Shown here piece by piece: positions 61,697-64,000 of a stretch of DNA of 64,000 nucleotides (positions within the stretch are counted from its first letter, which is position 1; every line of letters starts with the position of its first letter). Under the pieces are notes generated by a model. It did no database searches, had not been told where the DNA came from, and saw only the letters and a list, made by a program, of their open reading frames with translations. The translations under genes and the position numbers were made by a program. The stretch comes from Veillonellales bacterium. Lineage in GTDB: Bacteria; Bacillota; Negativicutes; Veillonellales; Dialisteraceae. The stretch is taken from assembly GCA_944390485.1 (NCBI GenBank), contig CALXPQ010000003.1, positions 124,001 to 188,000 of the forward strand, written 5' to 3'.

Positions 61697-62470
61697 ATGG
61701 CAAAAAGAAAACTGAAACTTTTTGGATTCAACAACCTGACCAAGTCGCTCAGCTTCAACATGTATGACATCTGCTACGCGAGCGAGGCGGCGGACCGGGA
61801 AAAGTACATCGCCTACATCGATGAGGAGTACAGCGCGGAGCGCCTCACGAAGCTGCTCCAGGACGTGGCCGACATGATCGGCGCGAACATCCTGAACATC
61901 GCTTCGCAGGACTACGACCCGCAGGGCGCCAGCGTGACGATGCTCATCGCGGAGGAGCCGGTGGAGAATGAGAAGCAGGACATCGTGGGCCATCTGGATA
62001 AGAGCCACATCACCGTCCACACCTATCCGGAAATGCATCCGCAGGACGGCATCTGCACCTTCCGCGCCGACATCGACGTATCCACCTGCGGCAAGATCTC
62101 GCCGCTCAACGCGCTGAATTTCCTGCTGCGGTCCTTCGATGCGGACATCGTCGTGGCGGATTACCGCGTGCGGGGCTTTACCCGCGACGTGAACGGCAAG
62201 AAGATCTTCATCGACCACCGCATCAATTCTATCCAGAATTACATCGCCCCCCAGATCCGGCATAAATACGACATGGTGGATGTCAATGTATATCAGGAGA
62301 ATCTCTTCCACACGAAGATGATGCTCCACGATTTCCATCTGGATAACTACCTCTTCCACACCCGGGAAGAGGACCTGCCGCCGAAAGAAGTGAAGCGCAT
62401 CCGCCGCCTGCTGAAGCAGGAGATGGCGGAAATCTTCAACGGGCGCAACATGCCCGCCGTGAAGGACTGA
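61697..62470 (+). CDS. speD: S-adenosylmethionine decarboxylase proenzyme
   Basis: 257-aa enzyme of the E. coli SpeD type (class 1A) that gives the aminopropyl donor for spermidine. The self-cleavage site is between K102 and S103 in [13 protein letters not shown]; Ser103 becomes the pyruvoyl group. [13 protein letters not shown] contains the catalytic Cys. No spermidine synthase gene lies nearby. It has a dedicated promoter with tandem operator-like palindromes. Confidence 0.95.
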   Translation: MAKRKLKLFGFNNLTKSLSFNMYDICYASEAADREKYIAYIDEEYSAERLTKLLQDVADMIGANILNIASQDYDPQGASVTMLIAEEPVENEKQDIVGHLDKSHITVHTYPEMHPQDGICTFRADIDVSTCGKISPLNALNFLLRSFDADIVVADYRVRGFTRDVNGKKIFIDHRINSIQNYIAPQIRHKYDMVDVNVYQENLFHTKMMLHDFHLDNYLFHTREEDLPPKEVKRIRRLLKQEMAEIFNGRNMPAVKD

Positions 62471-62515
62471 CGCGTTTTCTGCGGCCTGCTTTTTACTTTT
62501 GAAAGGAGCTCACTT

Positions 62516-63718
62516 ATGGATTTAAGAGAAGAAGCCATGCAGCTTAGAAGAGAAAAACATCAGATGATCCAGACCGCCCTGGCGGCTCCGGTGAACGATG
62601 CGCACGACCTCGCCGTCGTCTACACCCCGGGCGTCTCCGCGCCGTGCCTGGCCATCAAGGAAGACGAGGACCTCTCCCTCGACCTCACCTGCCGCGGCAA
62701 TATCGTCGCCGTCATCTCCGACGGCACCCGCGTGCTCGGCCTCGGCGACATCGGCCCGGCGGCCTCCCTGCCCGTCATGGAAGGCAAGAGCGCCCTCTAC
62801 AAGCGCTTCGGCAATGTGGACGCCATCCCGATCGTCATCAATACGAAAGACCCGGACGAATTCATCCACACCGTGCAGCTTCTGGAAAAATCCTTCGCCG
62901 GCATCAATCTGGAAGACCTGTCTTCCCCGAAATGCTACGACATCGAAGATAAACTGAAAGCGACCATGAACATCCCGGTCTTCCACGACGACCAGCACGG
63001 CACCGCCATCGCGGCCCTGGCAGCGGTCCTCGGCGGCCTGCGCCTCGTGGGCAAGAAGCTCGATGAAGTGAAAGTCGTCATGAACGGCGCCGGCGCAGCT
63101 GGTTCCGCCATCGCGCGCCTCCTCCTCGAAGCGGGCGTAAAGGATGAAAACATGACCATCCTGAACAGCAAGGGCATCATGTACGATAACGGCAGACTCG
63201 ACCGCATCCAGAAAGAACTGGCGGCCCGCGTCAATCCGGAAAACAAACACGGCACCCTCGCCGACGCGGTGAAAGGCGCGGACGTCCTCCTCGGCTGCTC
63301 CGCACCGGGCGTCTTCACGCCGGAGATCGTCAAGAACATGGCGGAAAAGAACATCGTCTTCGCCATGGCGAACCCGACGCCGGAAATGATGCTCGACGCG
63401 GCCCGCGAAGCCGGCGTCTACATCTTCGGCACCGGCCGGAGCGACATGCCGAACCAGGTCAACAACTCCAGCGTCTTCCCGGGCCTCTTCCGCGGCGCTC
63501 TCGACGTGCGCGCCCGTCAGATCAACGAAGAGATGAAGCTCGCGGCAGCGTACGCGCTGGCGAACCTCATGTCCGACGACGAGCTCGACCCGGATCACGT
63601 CGTAGTCGACGTCTTCGATCCGCGTGTCCCGAAAGCGGTCGCCAAGGCCGTCGCCAAAGCAGCCATCGAGACCGGTGTGGCGAGAGTGAAAGAACTCCCC
63701 GCCCAGTATCAGGACTGA
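62516..63718 (+). CDS. Malic enzyme, NAD(P)-dependent, short form
   Basis: 400-aa malate dehydrogenase (oxaloacetate-decarboxylating). Conserved patterns: [48 protein letters not shown] (metal Asp pair), [14 protein letters not shown] (dinucleotide site) and AMANPTPE. The short form lacks the phosphotransacetylase-like tail of MaeB. Starts after GAAAGGAGCTC. It links C4 acids to pyruvate. Confidence 0.95.
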   Translation: MDLREEAMQLRREKHQMIQTALAAPVNDAHDLAVVYTPGVSAPCLAIKEDEDLSLDLTCRGNIVAVISDGTRVLGLGDIGPAASLPVMEGKSALYKRFGNVDAIPIVINTKDPDEFIHTVQLLEKSFAGINLEDLSSPKCYDIEDKLKATMNIPVFHDDQHGTAIAALAAVLGGLRLVGKKLDEVKVVMNGAGAAGSAIARLLLEAGVKDENMTILNSKGIMYDNGRLDRIQKELAARVNPENKHGTLADAVKGADVLLGCSAPGVFTPEIVKNMAEKNIVFAMANPTPEMMLDAAREAGVYIFGTGRSDMPNQVNNSSVFPGLFRGALDVRARQINEEMKLAAAYALANLMSDDELDPDHVVVDVFDPRVPKAVAKAVAKAAIETGVARVKELPAQYQD

Positions 63719-63738
63719 TATCGACAAATAAAGCAAAT

Positions 63739-63768
63739 AAAAAGCGGCTCCTGACGGGCCGCTTTTTG
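63739..63768 (+). terminator. Terminator after malic enzyme
   Basis: AAAAAGCGGC / GCCGCTTTTT stem. Confidence 0.92.
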
Positions 63769-63802
63769 CGTGGGAATTTTTTTGAAAGGGAATTGGCAAA
63801 TA

Positions 63803-63838
63803 AAAAGAGCGCGTGCACATACATGCACGGGCTCTTTT
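63803..63838. terminator. Second hairpin with A- and T-flanks
   Basis: AAAAAGAGC-GCGTGCA...TGCACGG-GCTCTTTT, bidirectional type. It may end a minus-strand unit that lies beyond the window. Confidence 0.75.
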
Positions 63839-63913
63839 GGCGGAATATTCGCGGATACCGCCGTACCCCACGGCAATGGCCTGTGAAGACCTGCCTTATC
63901 TTAGAACCTGATG

Positions 63914-63970
63914 GATATAGGTAAACTGATACATTTAGCCATGTTCTGTTGGACATAGGTAAACGGATAC
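63914..63970. repeat. Pair of 19-bp direct repeats near the window edge
   Basis: GATATAGGTAAACTGATAC at 63914-63932 and GACATAGGTAAACGGATAC at 63952-63970 differ at two positions and are spaced 38 bases apart. The sequence around them is AT-rich and contains no gene. Multiple terminal repeats of this kind are typical of IS21-family element ends; the element body would lie beyond base 64,000. Alternatively, tandem binding sites. Confidence 0.45.
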
Positions 63971-64000
63971 CATCTTCTAAGAACAACATCAGTATAACAG

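Noticed and set aside
63567-63989. Minus-strand gene at the window end
   Set aside because: Most of it mirrors the end of malic enzyme and the rest crosses two terminator hairpins; no ribosome site.

Overview
The window looks like chromosome of a diderm Firmicute, most likely of the class Negativicutes (Veillonellales-like). The gene orders are Firmicute: divIC-yabR-ppx-tilS-hpt-ftsH, phoH-ybeY-cdd-era-(corC)-recO, rlmB-yacP and secG-rnr-smpB. An autotransporter with a C-terminal outer-membrane barrel and an OmpH/Skp-like periplasmic chaperone show that there is an outer membrane. DNA is GC-rich with strong G/C at third codon positions, so long mirror-image open frames lie over almost every gene; they were ignored. 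The genus cannot be named from the sequence alone.

Layout. 1-8.4 kb: housekeeping (M48 protease fragment, carbonic anhydrase-like protein, DacF-type carboxypeptidase, divIC, S1 protein, ppx, tilS, hpt, ftsH). 8.5-17.2 kb: an accessory catabolic block made of a YjiG/YjiH-like membrane pair, two N-acylamino-acid racemase/OSBS-type enolases, an MFS carrier, two M20 amidohydrolases and one opposing regulator. 17.2-21.1 kb: a strong promoter and long structured leader before thiW, then GNAT, LOG, HAD, Skp-like, a short promoter-RBS-sORF-terminator unit and a double zinc-ribbon protein. 21.1-26.2 kb: a 1464-aa autotransporter whose passenger is much more AT-rich than the surrounding DNA, followed by a 0.6-kb region with no gene and a long hairpin.

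26.2-63.7 kb is mostly core: phzF, DEAD-box helicase, nadE, radical-SAM YhcC, the phoH-to-recO run, a crotonase, an ornithine/lysine/arginine decarboxylase, rlmB-yacP, secG-rnr-smpB, tRNA-Arg(CCG), coaX, tRNA-Glu(CTC), an SDR, a PaaI thioesterase, tRNA-Val(GAC), cca, a PASTA-tailed PBP, pnp-dut-nudF, pyrimidine-nucleoside phosphorylase, a CBS-ACT protein, a MATE pump, a tandem pair of small secreted paralogues, a catalytically degraded DNA-methylase-like protein, rdgB, speD and malic enzyme. The last 100 bases carry a pair of near-identical 19-bp direct repeats that may be the edge of an insertion sequence.

How it fits together. The accessory block is best read as uptake plus racemisation plus hydrolysis of N-acyl (for example N-succinyl) amino acids or small peptides. 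Both enolases keep the K-x-K, second Lys and D/E/D metal ligands, both M20 enzymes keep all five metal ligands at identical positions, and the block contains no other menaquinone gene. Polyamine genes (decarboxylase, speD) are present but far apart. Most promoters are of the extended -10 type (TGNTANAAT), and most transcription units end in clear intrinsic terminators, several of them bidirectional between convergent genes.
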